This document shows, piece by piece, positions 21,024 through 32,400 of a DNA stretch of 64,000 bases; position 1 is the first letter of the stretch; each line of letters starts with the position of its first letter. The DNA comes from Melastoma dodecandrum (taxonomy: Eukaryota > Streptophyta > Magnoliopsida > Myrtales > Melastomataceae), in assembly GCA_029817715.1 (NCBI GenBank), contig JARUPY010000405.1, positions 149,577 through 213,576 on the forward strand, in the 5' to 3' direction. The position numbers and the translations under genes were made by a program. The notes beneath the pieces were generated by a model, which saw only the letters and a list, made by a program, of their open reading frames with translations, was not told the origin of the DNA and made no database searches.

Positions 21024-23136
21024 CACTATTGCTAAGCACTATGGACTCGAAGTCCTAGGCTCCTCACATGGGTCTCATTCTTCTGCAGAGGTAAGGCCTT
21101 TATGAGTGGGTCCGTGATATTCTCGCTCGTATCAACTCTGCTAACCAACACGTCACCCCTCTGAACAATCTCTCGGAGTATTTCCGCAGTACGTGCTTGG
21201 ATCGTTGGTGAGACCTTGTCTCCTTGGCCTGTGCTATGCCTGCATTATTGTCACAGTATAATGTCACTGGGTCAATAATGCTCGGAACCGCTTCAAGCTC
21301 CGCTATGAAGTTATTGATCCACACAGCTTCCTTTGCCGCTTCGGAAGCTGCAATGTACTCGGACTCAGCTGTAGAACCCGCAACAGTCTCCTACTTGGAA
21401 CTCCTCCAACATACAGCTGCACCATTCATGCAAAACACATAACCCTGCTGCGATTTCAGATCATCCCGATCTGTCTGAAAACTAGCGTCAGTATATCCTC
21501 TGGCAACTAACTCCTCATCTCCTCCATAAATTAAGAACATGTATTTTGTTCTTCTAAGATACTTGAGGATAGTCTTTACTGCAGTCCAATGACTCTCTCC
21601 AGGATCTGACTGATATCTACTTGTCATGCTCAAAGCATACGAGACATCGAGTAGAGTGCAAATCATGGCATACATAATGGACCCTATAGCTGATGCATAA
21701 GGTATCTTGCCCATCCTTCCTCTCTCCTCATGTGTCTTCGGACACATAGACTTGGAAAGATGTACACCATGTGACATTGGCAAGAATCCTCTCTTGTAAT
21801 CTTGCATGCTGAACCTATTCAGCACCTTGTCAATATACATATTTTGACTCAAACCCAGCAACCTATTTTGTCTATCTCGGTATAATCTGATACCTAAGAT
21901 TTAAGTCGCTTCCCCAAGATCTTTCATAGAAAAACACTATCCCAGCCAAGTCTTGGTAGACTCTAGGCTAGAGATATCATTGCTTATCATAAGTATATCA
22001 TCAACATACAGCACTAGGAACGAAATCCTGCTCCTACTAACCTTCTTGTAAATGCAAGGTTGCTCTGGATTCTTGACACAGCCAAATTCTTTGACTGTTT
22101 CAGCAAATCGCATATTCCAACTCCGACATGCTTGCTTTAGCCCATAAATGGACCTCTTGAGTTTACATACTTTATCTGCATTCTTGGATGCAATGAAACC
22201 GGGAGGTTATACCATAAACACTTCCTCCTATAACTTTCCATTCAGAAAAGCAATTTTTACATCCATCTGCCAGATCTCGTAATCTTTGTAAGCTGATATC
22301 GCAAGCAGAATTCTAATGGACTTAAGCATTGCAACCGATGAAAATGTTTCATCATAGTCAATTCCTTGACGTTGAGTGAAAACCTTGGCCACAAGTCTTG
22401 CTTTATAAGTACTTATATTCCCTTCCATGTCAATCTTCTTCTTGAAGATCCACTTGCACCCTATGGGTTTTACCCCAACTGGTGCATCAAACAACTCCCA
22501 AACTTGGTTGGTATACATGGAGTCCATCTCTGATTTCATGGCTTCTAGCCATTTCTCAGAATCATTTGAAGCAATTTCTTCCTCATAAGTCGACGGTTCA
22601 TCATCCTCGACGAGTAGTACTTCCTCATGTTGGGTTACTAGCCAACCATATCTGTTAGGCTCTCGGTGTACTCTTGTCGACTTACGTTGATCTTGCGTTC
22701 CTTGAACATTTTCAGAAGTTGGAATCACTTGTACTTGTGGTACCGAGAGTCTGAAATTTCTTCAAGACCTACTTTACTCCCACTACTCTCTTTAGAAATA
22801 AATTCTCTTTCCAAGAAAGTAGCATATCGAGCAACGATAACTTTGTGCTCGATTGGGAGATAAAAAGTAGTATCCCTTTGTTTCCTTGGGATAACCTACA
22901 AACATACACTTAGTAGATCTTGCCGCAAGCTTATCAGAATTCTCATTCTTCACATAAGCATCACAGTCCCATATCTTAAGATAAGACAAGTTTGGTTTCT
23001 TCCCAAACCATACTTCATAAGGAGTCTTATCTACTAACTTGGTTGGAACTCGGTTAAGCATGTATGCTGCTGTTTCTAAGGCGTAACCCCAAAATGACAA
23101 CGGAAGACTAGCATGACTCATCATTGATCTAACCAT
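21024..23136 (-). pseudogene. Degraded Copia pol (integrase C-terminus, RT, RNase H)
   Basis: Recognisable minus-strand blocks: integrase end [55 protein letters not shown]; RNase H region GLSQNMYIDKVLNRFSMQDY, PYASAIGSIMYAMICTLLDV. Stop codons and indels separate the blocks (for example between 21862 and 22227, where the YVDD region should be). It is a non-functional relic. Confidence 0.9.
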
Positions 23137-25140
23137 GCCAATGAGCGTGTGGTTCCTCCTTTCTGAAACACCATTCCACTCTGATGTTCTAGGAGGTGTG
23201 AGTTATGAAACGATCCCACACTCTGAACTCTTGGACACTGTATTAACTCCAGCAATTCAAAATTATTGGACACTGACAAACTGTATTCATTTCAATCTCG
23301 CTTGTTTCTTAAATCAATTAAGCATATCATTAACCATCATATATTTCTGCTTTTCTTTTACAGATAGAAGAATATATTCTCATTCAATGAGTTAATGTCT
23401 AAGTGATCCAACTCACGTATACAACTTGTTCAAACAAGCTTTCTATTCATAATATTAGATGCTATCATTCGTCGTTGTTGAATCAACCTCCTCTTCTATT
23501 GTCGTTTGATACCCAAGACTCACTAATAACGACATCATATTTTGTAAACTTCGCTTACGTTTGAGTAAAACTAGACATGGAGGTATTATGTCATTTCTAT
23601 TACTTAAATGTCACTCACACTCTTTAGAAAGAAGTTCATCATAAGTGAATCAATGACATTGTTGTGCGTTAGAACCGGGGTATTTCCATTATAGTTCGCC
23701 AATGGATCACTGTTAGTCAAATTTGGTTATTCTCGTAAAAGCGAACCATGATTTTGTGATAGTCACTTCTAATGGGGCAATCTCAATCCCTAAGAAACTT
23801 ACATGCCTTCAAGAGCACAGACATAAATTCTAACTTTGTTGGGTTCTCTAACTAATTTTGGTTTACAGGTTCGATTTCATTTCCGTGAAGAGAGCCAATT
23901 TTAATTGCTAACATAAATTAGGTGCTCATCCTACAACAAAGCTTTGTCATAAGGGAGTATATCATTTCAATTTCTTTTCATTCACCCCATGATGGTTAAA
24001 TGTTAATAATACCCATCAATGTTTCTTTGCCGCTCCCTAAAGTCCTTAAATCACAGCCAACGAGCGTACAATCCTACCAACTCGATAACGATAGATAATT
24101 CGCAAGAAGAAAGCGTCCAGCCCTTGGATACCCCAATGTTGTTATGGTTGAATTTATGGTTTAAGTAGAACCAAACACCACTTGAGCCTAATTGTATCAT
24201 CTTCCACATGGCATCCTATTTTGTCATGGCATCAATTGCTCGACCATCTCTGGTATCATGTCCACAAGCTCAAGTATATTATTACCGGGAGCACCTTTTG
24301 GCTCTACTCTCGTGTACAAACTTTGTTTCCTAGGAAGGGGCGGACCAAAACTCGGAGACCTAGCATCAAGGCCTCCCATCCACCTCATGAACACAAACTG
24401 TGTTTTTCCTAACGTTGGACGAAGACGACATTCTGGTATTGAACGTTCATCCCAGATAAAAAAAATTTGCAACCCTACAATGGTCATTGATAATGGGTTG
24501 ATGAATGCCACTATATTGACAGAACTCCTCTGACAAGTGCGGCATGCCGTGCCTCTCCATCTCGTTATTGGAATTTGGAGATATCCCTCTATGCATTATT
24601 CTTTTCCTCTTGTAACGAGTTCCGTCAATCTTGAAAAGCCTACAGAGGAAGAACAATGGTAGTATACCATATTGTTGTTCACCCATTGCCTCGAAAAATA
24701 GCAACCTTTCGTTTGTTTCATTTGGTCATTCTGTGATCATTTGGTCATTTCATTTTGTCATAGCGTTCCCAATGTGGTCGCCTTTTCTATCATAATGACG
24801 TTAGAGATATTTGGTAAGTGATGAATTGGAATGTGTCATGGTCATCATTAAAATGTAGAGGCAAGAAAAACTCTCAAAGTCGTAAGCTTTAATTTCAATA
24901 TAATACTTACATCATCCATATAAACCTTCGACGAAAGAAAAATCGGCATTTGAAATGAGAAGTATGAACAATGCATTGACATATATGAAAAAGAGACGTC
25001 TACATGTGAAAATACTTAAATTTCAAACTTAGTTATACGCTAATAAGGAAAATAAATTATAATATAATATGAATTTGGATTAAAATATTAATAATATTAG
25101 TAAAATATTGGTGAAAACCTACCAACCAGACAATCATTTG
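23137..25140. other. No recognisable gene
   Basis: Low-complexity, AT-rich sequence between the Copia relic and the first matrixin. It may include further degraded retrotransposon sequence upstream of integrase, but I see no conserved motif. Open frames on both strands at 24182-24704 have no recognisable features. Confidence 0.45.
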
Positions 25141-25145
25141 TTTCC

Positions 25146-25153
25146 TATATAAA
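25146..25153 (+). promoter_or_regulatory. TATA box of matrixin copy 1
   Basis: TATATAAA lies about 50 bp before the ATG. The same block (TATATAAAct, then ccattagttaata) recurs upstream of copies 2 and 8 at matching positions. Confidence 0.65.
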
Positions 25154-25204
25154 CTAACTTTCATGGAGGGGACCATCCATTAGTTAATACACACATCAAT
25201 GACA

Positions 25205-26014
25205 ATGGCTCGAAACTCCATCATCCTTTCAGTCCTTTTCCTTGTCTTGTTCTCGATAAGCCCCAGTATCGAATCTGATGATGTCATGAGGTTTGCAAAG
25301 AATCACCTCAAGGCCTTCGGCTACTTGTCGGGGGATTATACCTTGACCGATGACACCTCCTATGACGAGGCCTTGGTGTCTGCCCTGAGGAAGTACCAAA
25401 GTTTCTTTGGATTGAATGTCACGGGAAGAATAAGGCCCGACACGTTGACGATGATGAGTCGGCCTCGTTGCGGTGTCCCCGACCATCACTTGACGGATGA
25501 TGTCCACAACATCACGCTGCGGTATTCTTTCTTTGACGGAAAACCTCGTTGGCCCGTGAAGGATCTCATGTACGCTATCAGTACCAAACCGCCTCTCCCA
25601 GCCAGAACCGTAAAGGATGCCATAGCTAGCGCGTTCTCGAAATGGTCTCACGCGTCGGGATTCCAATTCAAAGAGGTGGGTCTTTATAAATCACCGCCAA
25701 TACGCATAGGGTTCTATAGAGGCGATCACGGGGATGGATATCCCTTTGATGGTCTCTACGGTGTCTTAGCTCATGCCTTCCCTCCGACAAGAGGAGCACT
25801 CCACTTTGACGCGGATGAGGAATGGGGCACGGTCCAAGCTAACAATATTCTCGATCTAGAATCGGTCGCGTTACACGAGATTGGCCACCTTCTCGGGCTC
25901 GACCACAGCAACATAGAGAGTGCCACGATGTTTCCTACATTTGAATATGGGCAAATCAAGAGGCATCTTGGCCGAGATGATATTGACGGCATCCGGGCTT
26001 TGTATGCGCACTGA
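25205..26014 (+). CDS. Matrixin (plant MMP, metalloendoproteinase 1-like), copy 1, with intact cysteine switch
   Basis: Intronless 269-codon frame. Order: signal peptide (1-23), peptidoglycan-binding-like propeptide with AFGYL and the KYQ helix (24-95), cysteine switch PRCGVPD (Cys89), catalytic domain with structural zinc/calcium site (H175, D177, H190, H200) and catalytic zinc site [11 protein letters not shown] (224-234), Met-turn M242 and the conserved end DDIDGIRALYA. Plant MMPs are secreted or wall proteases; Cys89 normally caps the zinc until the prodomain is removed. No GPI or transmembrane tail is visible and the protein is shorter than most plant MMPs. An in-frame ATG also exists at 25199; I prefer 25205 because the paralogues start at the matching ATG. 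Among full-length copies here it is the only one with the switch Cys. Confidence 0.93.
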   Translation: MARNSIILSVLFLVLFSISPSIESDDVMRFAKNHLKAFGYLSGDYTLTDDTSYDEALVSALRKYQSFFGLNVTGRIRPDTLTMMSRPRCGVPDHHLTDDVHNITLRYSFFDGKPRWPVKDLMYAISTKPPLPARTVKDAIASAFSKWSHASGFQFKEVGLYKSPPIRIGFYRGDHGDGYPFDGLYGVLAHAFPPTRGALHFDADEEWGTVQANNILDLESVALHEIGHLLGLDHSNIESATMFPTFEYGQIKRHLGRDDIDGIRALYAH

Positions 26015-26116
26015 ATAGTAGTCATATTCCTAATAAAATATTTTCATTTTATTTTAATAAATGTAATCAAGTCACAACATATACCTTTTTCTTTTACTGT
26101 TTTGCCTTATTTTTTA

Positions 26117-26262
26117 GGCTTAATTATCAAATATGTCCTCAACTTTACTTATTTTTTCCGATCTAGCCTGAAGTTTGAATCGTATCTTGGGGGGGCCTGT
26201 ACTTGTGGTCTGTTTTAATTTTGTCTCAATTAATTTTTCTCAGACAATAATAAACCTTGATT
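26117..26262 (+). repeat. Left TIR-like flank of the pararetrovirus insert
   Basis: The segment starts GGCTTAATTATCAAATATGTCC and aligns with the reverse complement of the right flank (GGCCGCTTTATCAAATATATCC) for about 75 bp at roughly 70% by eye. The sequence style is that of Mutator-like MITEs. It is bounded outside by ATTTTTTA at 26109-26116. Confidence 0.6.
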
Positions 26263-26272
26263 TTTCTTAAGC

Positions 26273-26285
26273 GGCTCTGATACCA
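26273..26285 (-). other. Pararetroviral tRNA-iMet primer binding site
   Basis: Minus strand TGGTATCAGAGCC, complementary to initiator Met-tRNA. In caulimovirids this marks the minus-strand start and the natural DNA discontinuity. Here it is 10 bp from the end of the viral sequence, consistent with integration of a molecule linearised there. Confidence 0.85.
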
Positions 26286-26327
26286 ATAATGCAATAATGA
26301 TTAGATCCAGGAGTCGAACTTAAGAAC

Positions 26328-26636
26328 TTAAGAAGGTTTTATTAATTGTCTTTGGCGTCGGCGTTCTACCAACCTCGAATACTCGTTTGAGTATTTCGAA
26401 CTTGCCGTAAATCCCAGATTGGATTTACCTTCAAGGAAATATTCCTCAAATTCACTCTGCAAGAGAGTCAGCTCTTCTAATTTCTTAGAATAGCTATTCA
26501 CAAGTTCAGTCAGCTGCTGGATTTGAGCTGAGATACTTGCCAGCCGATCTACTACCGTGTTTAGAAGTCCAGTAGCAGAATCCTTGCCCACACCATGATC
26601 CAAATGTAAGAGCTCGGGGTTTGGACAATCAGTCAT
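26328..26636 (-). CDS. Small pararetroviral leader ORF (unknown function)
   Basis: A 102-codon open frame just upstream of the primer site on the viral sense strand. It is rich in Leu, Glu, Gln and Ser with heptad-like spacing (IQQLTELVNSYSKKLEELTL), suggesting a short coiled coil. I do not recognise a homologue. It may be a leader uORF rather than a protein gene. Confidence 0.4.
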   Translation of the reverse strand: MTDCPNPELLHLDHGVGKDSATGLLNTVVDRLASISAQIQQLTELVNSYSKKLEELTLLQSEFEEYFLEGKSNLGFTASSKYSNEYSRLVERRRQRQLIKPS

Positions 26637-26892
26637 AAGACTCTTGCTTTCGCAATTGTCGTGCCTTTTGCACCAACCTTCAAGATCTTATTAGATCAAT
26701 CAGATTACCATAAACTATACAACGGAAAGTTTATCATACCTTAATCCAGTGGGTTGCTTAGAGGGTTCACCAAGCTTCCGCAGTAACGGAGATCCAAGAG
26801 TTGCACAATTCTCACTTCTAGAGAATTCAGCGAACGCATTCGCAAACCGGAGAGGCTCTTCTGTGTCATTCCAATGCCCTTACCATGAGGGT

Positions 26893-26900
26893 CTTATATA
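26893..26900 (-). promoter_or_regulatory. Candidate pregenomic RNA TATA box
   Basis: Minus-strand TATATAAG in the non-coding region between the ORFs and the primer site, about 600 bases before that site, the usual spacing in caulimovirids. A second candidate TATATA lies at 27127-27132. Confidence 0.55.
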
Positions 26901-27126
26901 GACACTCCTCATCCAAGGTTTCAGCCCAAGGCTTTACTCCCTCCAAGGTTCTCGATCTTTCGATCCGACCTTTCGTTAGTCTTAACCAATATAGATTAAT
27001 TCTAACCACCTTACTCTTGGTTCCTTAAGGTATTCGGAGGACGATTCAGAGAGTTTCTTACTCAAGAATAAGAGAGAATTTCTCTATTTGATTCGCCTCC
27101 CCTAAATGAGGTAGAGGGCTTGTGAA

Positions 27127-27132
27127 TATATA
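27127..27132 (-). promoter_or_regulatory. Second candidate viral TATA box
   Basis: Minus strand GTGTATATATTC, 230 bp upstream of the other TATA candidate, in the same non-coding region. Either could drive the long transcript. Confidence 0.4.
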
Positions 27133-27336
27133 CACAAGGAGCTGGTGCCTATGCACTGTTTGCCAGCTCAAAAGTAAAAGGAATCTAACTATTGCAAAAG
27201 TTAGTGGGGTCTTAATGACCGACAAAATGTCCTAGTCTAACTTTATACAATTGTCTTCTCCCGTCGGCATTGGCTCGCTGTTTTGGGAGACTCCTTCAAT
27301 ACCGTTGGCTCCTAAAGTTCCGCCAACTTCTTCTTT

Positions 27337-27534
27337 TTATGAGAGTCCTGGTGGGTCTTGAACCGCTTCAAGAATTTGTCGTGATATTTGTTGGGTTCTC
27401 TCATCATGCTCTATTTGCTGATTTAAAGTTTTGTCGGTGAAATCAACAATCTTGCTCCAAACCTCGAAGGTGTCGGTTCGGAGGTGCAGCTCAGAGTTCT
27501 CTCGCCTCCAGAAGCTATCCAGAAGGTCGAGCAT
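27337..27534 (-). CDS. Small ORF immediately downstream of the second viral ORF
   Basis: A 65-codon frame whose ATG follows the preceding TGA without a gap (TGAATG on the minus strand). That arrangement suits termination-reinitiation, which caulimovirids use. Its sequence is charged and has no motif I recognise. It could also be the former C-terminus of the preceding ORF. Confidence 0.4.
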   Translation of the reverse strand: MLDLLDSFWRRENSELHLRTDTFEVWSKIVDFTDKTLNQQIEHDERTQQISRQILEAVQDPPGLS

Positions 27535-29229
27535 TCACTGCCATCCTCGGTCTCCTGCTTGCTCATCGATGAAGCTCAAGTTTGACCGAAGAATCGTGAC
27601 GGTGATTATACCATCACAGAGCACGTAGTATTCGTCCTTGCGGGCTAACACATGCTCTAGCACATCCTTAAGGAACTCAACCTTTATGGCTTTTCGGACA
27701 GTCTTGTCCTTGTAGTATTTCCGCCATAAACCTCTCTGATCGAGGTCCTGTTTATGAGGTTCCGTCAGACGTCTACTCTCACATGGATGGATGTCCCATA
27801 CTTGCAGATTTTGAAGTATCACCTTCCCATACTGCGGATGGTCTTCTTCCTCCATCATTGTGCTAGTAATCAATGCCGTGGCATACTTGGGTCCGTAGCC
27901 TAGGCATCCGAGTATATACCTTACCAACGTAGGCAGGGGTTCCATACATTCTGGTTCTGATCTGTCGATCTCCAGTATGTCCACAAACCCAGCATACACA
28001 TAAGGCGCTGCTACTCCCACCATATCCGAGTGTATTCTCAGAGACGGCCACTTCCCCGATATCCAGTGTAGATACGGTTGAAGCACAGTGTTTTCCTCAA
28101 GAGAGGATTCACTCATGTCTACTGTTACCCTTGGGACGTCATATTCTCTAACTTCCCCCGGTATTATAGACATCGTTGTGGAGAATATCTGCTGCCTTTC
28201 TTTTTCAAAACGAGACAACTCCTCCTCACCTGAAGCCATTACAGATAGTTTGAACTCCAGATCTTTGATGTACTCAACTGTCTTTCTTGCGAAAAACTCA
28301 ATCTGGTGCTTGTCATCATTTTTGATGCCACCTATGAGTCCTCCACAGACTACAGCCGCATCCCAACTTAGGGATTCGTCCTCAAATGAGTCCTCATCAA
28401 AGAACCAGGATCCTTCCAGATCCTCTTGGGTTTTTCCAACATGGCCTTTGCCATCGTGGTTCTTACCCCCGTGACTGCTGTCATCGGACTCCTTGACTGA
28501 GTCTTTCACAGGAATTACTTCCTCAAGGCTTTCCTTCTTTTCAAGGTTACCTTCCAATGCTGCGTAAGCACCTCCAAAGTCGAAGTATTGCTCACACTCC
28601 ATTGCAGCCGCTTCCTCTGGTTCTTTCCTCGGTTCAGGGTCTACCACTTGGATTGGCTCGCCAATCATGGCCTTAAACTTAGCCTCTTCCTCGGCATACT
28701 GTGTTTCCATGTTCTCCTTCTGTTCTTCCTTGCTTTGTAACAAAGCTTTGTAGGATTTTACAGCTTGATTAATGGAAATTTTCTGCTCTTTGGCTAAGTG
28801 GTTTCGGCAGTAGTTAAACTGCTCCATGGTCAATGGAGACCACCAAGGTTCTTCAACCTTCTCATCCTTCTTAGGACCATTCTTTGCAGAATCTCCCCCT
28901 TTTGGACCAGAAGAACCAAGCCTCTTGGCTTTTCTCTTCTTCCTGGCTTTCTCCTGCGACTCAGCTTTTGCCTTGTCTTTCGGATCTGCCATCTTCACAT
29001 CTCTTTTGGAGTTTTCCTCCAGATTTGTCATCTTCTTTTGAAGATCTTTCTTCACATCTCCTTTAGAGTTGGTGTTACCCTTCTCCTTCAGATCTGTCTT
29101 CCCTTCTCGGGAAACTCTCGCTTTTTCTTTAGGATTGGTTATTACCTTTCCTTTAGATCCAGCCATCCCCTTCTGGGATTCTTTCGCCTTTCCCTTAGAT
29201 CTGGCCTCAGCCTCTTTGGGATTAGCCAT
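27535..29229 (-). CDS. Pararetroviral second large ORF, candidate transactivator/inclusion-body protein
   Basis: A 564-codon open frame on the viral strand, downstream of the polyprotein, the position of the translational transactivator in caulimoviruses, cavemoviruses and solendoviruses. The first ~110 residues are Lys/Glu/Gly-rich low complexity; a Gln/Glu-rich predicted helix follows (~120-170); the C-terminal half is globular. I cannot match a defining transactivator motif by eye, so the assignment rests on position and size. Upstream, the same frame continues to about 29490 with two zinc-knuckle sequences but is broken by stop codons (see 29230-29495). Confidence 0.55.
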   Translation of the reverse strand: MANPKEAEARSKGKAKESQKGMAGSKGKVITNPKEKARVSREGKTDLKEKGNTNSKGDVKKDLQKKMTNLEENSKRDVKMADPKDKAKAESQEKARKKRKAKRLGSSGPKGGDSAKNGPKKDEKVEEPWWSPLTMEQFNYCRNHLAKEQKISINQAVKSYKALLQSKEEQKENMETQYAEEEAKFKAMIGEPIQVVDPEPRKEPEEAAAMECEQYFDFGGAYAALEGNLEKKESLEEVIPVKDSVKESDDSSHGGKNHDGKGHVGKTQEDLEGSWFFDEDSFEDESLSWDAAVVCGGLIGGIKNDDKHQIEFFARKTVEYIKDLEFKLSVMASGEEELSRFEKERQQIFSTTMSIIPGEVREYDVPRVTVDMSESSLEENTVLQPYLHWISGKWPSLRIHSDMVGVAAPYVYAGFVDILEIDRSEPECMEPLPTLVRYILGCLGYGPKYATALITSTMMEEEDHPQYGKVILQNLQVWDIHPCESRRLTEPHKQDLDQRGLWRKYYKDKTVRKAIKVEFLKDVLEHVLARKDEYYVLCDGIITVTILRSNLSFIDEQAGDRGWQ

Positions 29230-29495
29230 CTCCTTCTGGAGATCCGATTTCGCCTTACTCTCGGAGTCAGCCTTTGCTTTCTTCTTAAGTTCAGCCTTCC
29301 CCTTCTAGGAATCCGCAGTTTTCAGCTTCTTGGGACATTCGTAAGAACGATGTCCTAGTTGCTTGCACTGCCAGCAGAGAACTGCCGCCTTCGTTCATGA
29401 AACGGAACCAGCATCACTATGCTCACCATCTCCCTTATTAGGACATACCTTTCGGGAATGTCCCTCCTTCTTGCATCCCCATCATATCTTTCTCT
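29230..29495 (-). pseudogene. Eroded 5' extension of the second viral ORF with two CCHC zinc knuckles
   Basis: In the frame of the 564-codon ORF, upstream sequence encodes one complete knuckle of form CX2CX4HX4C (CWQCKQLGHRSYEC, about 29328-29370) and, about 30 codons earlier, a second whose first Cys position is now a stop codon (about 29440-29485). Two more in-frame stops (TGA at about 29398, TAG at 29305-29307) lie between these and the present ATG. The region overlaps the end of the polyprotein frame. Zinc knuckles bind nucleic acid. Confidence 0.6.
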
Positions 29496-32400
29496 TTGCA
29501 GCAGGATCCATCTGCAGAGTTTTTAGAAAGAGAGGTATTTGCAAGTTCTCTAGAGAGAGAGTCAGCTATTATGTTCTGGTCGGACTTAATGTATTCGACC
29601 TCGTATTTATAATAGCTTAACAGTTCCTGCAACCTTAAGAGTCTAGTTTGCCTAGCTTCCTTAAGGTTCAGACTCATAAACCTTTTTACATAGGTTGAGT
29701 CAGATCGCACTAAAAATGCTTTCGGTGCCAAAAAGATGTAAAAAGCCTTTATTCCATATTTTAAAGCTAATACTTCTTTTTCATGTATCGGGTACCGTAG
29801 TTCGTACCCCTTGAAGCTTCCCGACCAGTATTTGCATACCGGTTCTGGTTTTCGTCCTCTAATTTTGAGAACTGCTCCCCAATAATTTTCAGAAGCATCA
29901 ACTTCCAAGACTAACTCGTCTTTGTCAGAAGGTAAAGCTAATTGTGGCAAATTCTTTACCTTTGCTTTAATCCTTCTAATTGACTGAGTGTCTTCATCTT
30001 CCCATTTCCAAGGATTTGTAGAAGAGGTTTTCTTTGCAATCCTACTTAAGTCTTTGGAAAGATCTTTCACAAACTTTCTTGCATAGTTAGCGCATCCACA
30101 AAATCTTTGGACTTGCTTTCTATCCTCAAGTCTGTCAGGAAAATTTACTATTTTCTCAGCAATATGATTTTGCAGTTTAATTTTTCCCTGCTCAATCTCC
30201 ATGCCTAGAAAATTAACTGATTCTCTAAACCATTCTATCTTCTTCTCTGATAGAATCATGCCCTCTCGCCTGAAGACATCAGTCACCTCGTCAAGGTGTC
30301 TCATGTGTTCATCTTCAGTTTGACTGTAGATTAGCACATCGTCAATATAGACCGCACAAAATCTTCGGATTTGCTTGAAAGCATTATCCATTTTGCGCTG
30401 AAACACGCCTGGAGCATTCTTCAGACCGAATGGCATAACCAACCATTCAAACATTCCTCGCGGAGCATTGAAGGCAGTTAGAGGAACCGACTCTTCTTCC
30501 ATTTTGACTTGCCAGTATCCACTTTTCAAGTCAAATTTAGAAAAGTATTTTGGTTGACTCAAACTAATCCTATCAATAAGATCTCCCGCCGTTGGAATCT
30601 TATAGCCATCGTCCTTTGTAGCTTTGTTAAGCTGACGATAATCTATAACCATTCGTGCTTTACCTCGCACCTGCTCGGCATGGTTAATTACCATAAAGGC
30701 TGGACTAGAATGCGGACTGTAACTGTCCCTAATCAAACCTTTTCCAAGCAACTCAGGAATTTGTTTATCAAACTCCTCAACCATCTCAGCCGTGTACGTA
30801 ATGTTTCTGGCTCTTATAATGGTTCCGGGATCTTTCAACTCTAATTTAGCCTTTAGGCCATTTCGAGTCCATAACTTCAGTGGATCCTCACTAAAATTAT
30901 CAGCTAGTTTTATTAGGAACTTATCCCATTTTGTTCCCATTAAGTTGACAGCCATACACACTTCTTGTTTTGGAAACAAGTCGTCATACCAGCTACTGGT
31001 ATTCGTTGGAGAAAACAGGGTTTGTACCCATGACTCGTTCTCATCCAACCGCCGTATATCACCACGTTGAGCTCGCACTCTGAAAGCTCTTTCACATGGA
31101 GTCGTACCACAGTATTCTGTCCGTTTTACCGGATAAAAGCCAAATTTTAACCGAAGTCTAGGCTCTTGTAGAATACTTATTTTTACCCCACCGATGGAAA
31201 CATCATTTTCATTTTGCACAAAAGGAAGGTTTTCCTTCTGTCCCTTCAAAAAGGCGTTACCAATAATGATGTCTGCCTCTAGTAAAGGATGTGCAAGAAT
31301 CTCTTTAATGATGAACTTTTGTCCACCAATAAAGACAGGCACGTTGCTTGCCTTATGACCAACAATTGTGGCCATACCATCGACGTTAACCATGTGGATG
31401 GGTTTCTGCTGTGGTTCCCACCACTCATCTGGCAGAGCATTGAGTCTAGCACAAGTTCTGCTACACCCAGTGTCTATCAAAGTATCCAGAGAATACTCAT
31501 TGTATCCAGGAAATTTGAAAGTTAGAGCCACATATGTGCTCAGATCTTCCTTCCTAACACTAAACCCAATATTCTCAGGTACACTTTGGGATGGTTCTAT
31601 CATCCTCCAGATATCGTCTATATCGATAGACCTTTGCTTAGCTATCTGCTCGATAACCTCACAAATTTCAGGAATCTCAGATAAAGAGTTACCAATATTA
31701 GTTACTCTTAGCATCCTTATAGATTCCTCTCTCGGTTGATCTACAGGGTCTTCATAGACTGGTAATGATACCTGTCTATACCCTACGATTCTTCCCGTAT
31801 GTTGCGACGGGGTTCTCGAATCAACAGACCTTCGAGACATCTCTTCTATTAGCGGGGGTGCACTTGCAACCTCTGGTCGAGAGACTATTACGTCTTCTCC
31901 CACATCACTAGCTCTTGAAGAGACTTCAGAGGGCGTTCTATTGAACGGCTCTCTCAGGATTGGCATCCTCACAGGCAGATGCCTTTCAGCTCTTTCGCTA
32001 AGCATAGGCAATTGCCTATCAGCTCTAAAACTGTCCCTAGACGGTTCTCCCAACATCAAAGTAATCTCGTTACCTCTTTGTCGGATATTAGCCGCACTAA
32101 TCGGCCTAGAGCTAGTACCAGGTTCAGTCATAACCCAGTTTCTCGGCCAGGTTAACTCCAATGGGTTTACCTCTCGCCTATGGAACTGTTGGTAGTTGTT
32201 ATGACCTTCTTCGAACAACTCTGTAAGCCTAGAGATGTTCCTCACACCAGGACTAGTGGTGTTTACCAATCGGTAAATTACCCTAGTGTGATACGCCAAA
32301 AACTTGGCCTGGGAATTCATCATATCCATATTCATTGATTTGATCCTTAAGGTCAATGAATTTCCCAAACAGCGATCATTCAAGGCCATCATGAAATTTG

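Larger units (their letters stand above)
19282..23136 (-). mobile_element. Truncated Ty1/Copia retrotransposon (3' LTR plus degraded pol)
   Basis: Reading the minus strand from high to low coordinates: the end of integrase (22792-23136), N-terminal RT (22228-22728), a broken RT middle, RNase H part 1 (21391-21861), RNase H end (about 21030-21324), the polypurine tract, then the LTR (19282-21011). gag, protease, the first half of integrase and the 5' LTR were not found up to 25.2 kb. The coding remains contain several stops and frameshifts. Confidence 0.88.

Noticed and set aside
24182..24704. Cluster of frames upstream of matrixin copy 1
   Set aside because: Frames overlap on both strands, have no signal peptide or domain and no flanking gene signals.
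28798..29358. 186-codon plus-strand open frame
   Set aside because: It is the antisense shadow of the Lys/Glu-rich start of the second viral ORF; its Phe/Leu/Ser richness comes from complementing Lys/Glu codons.
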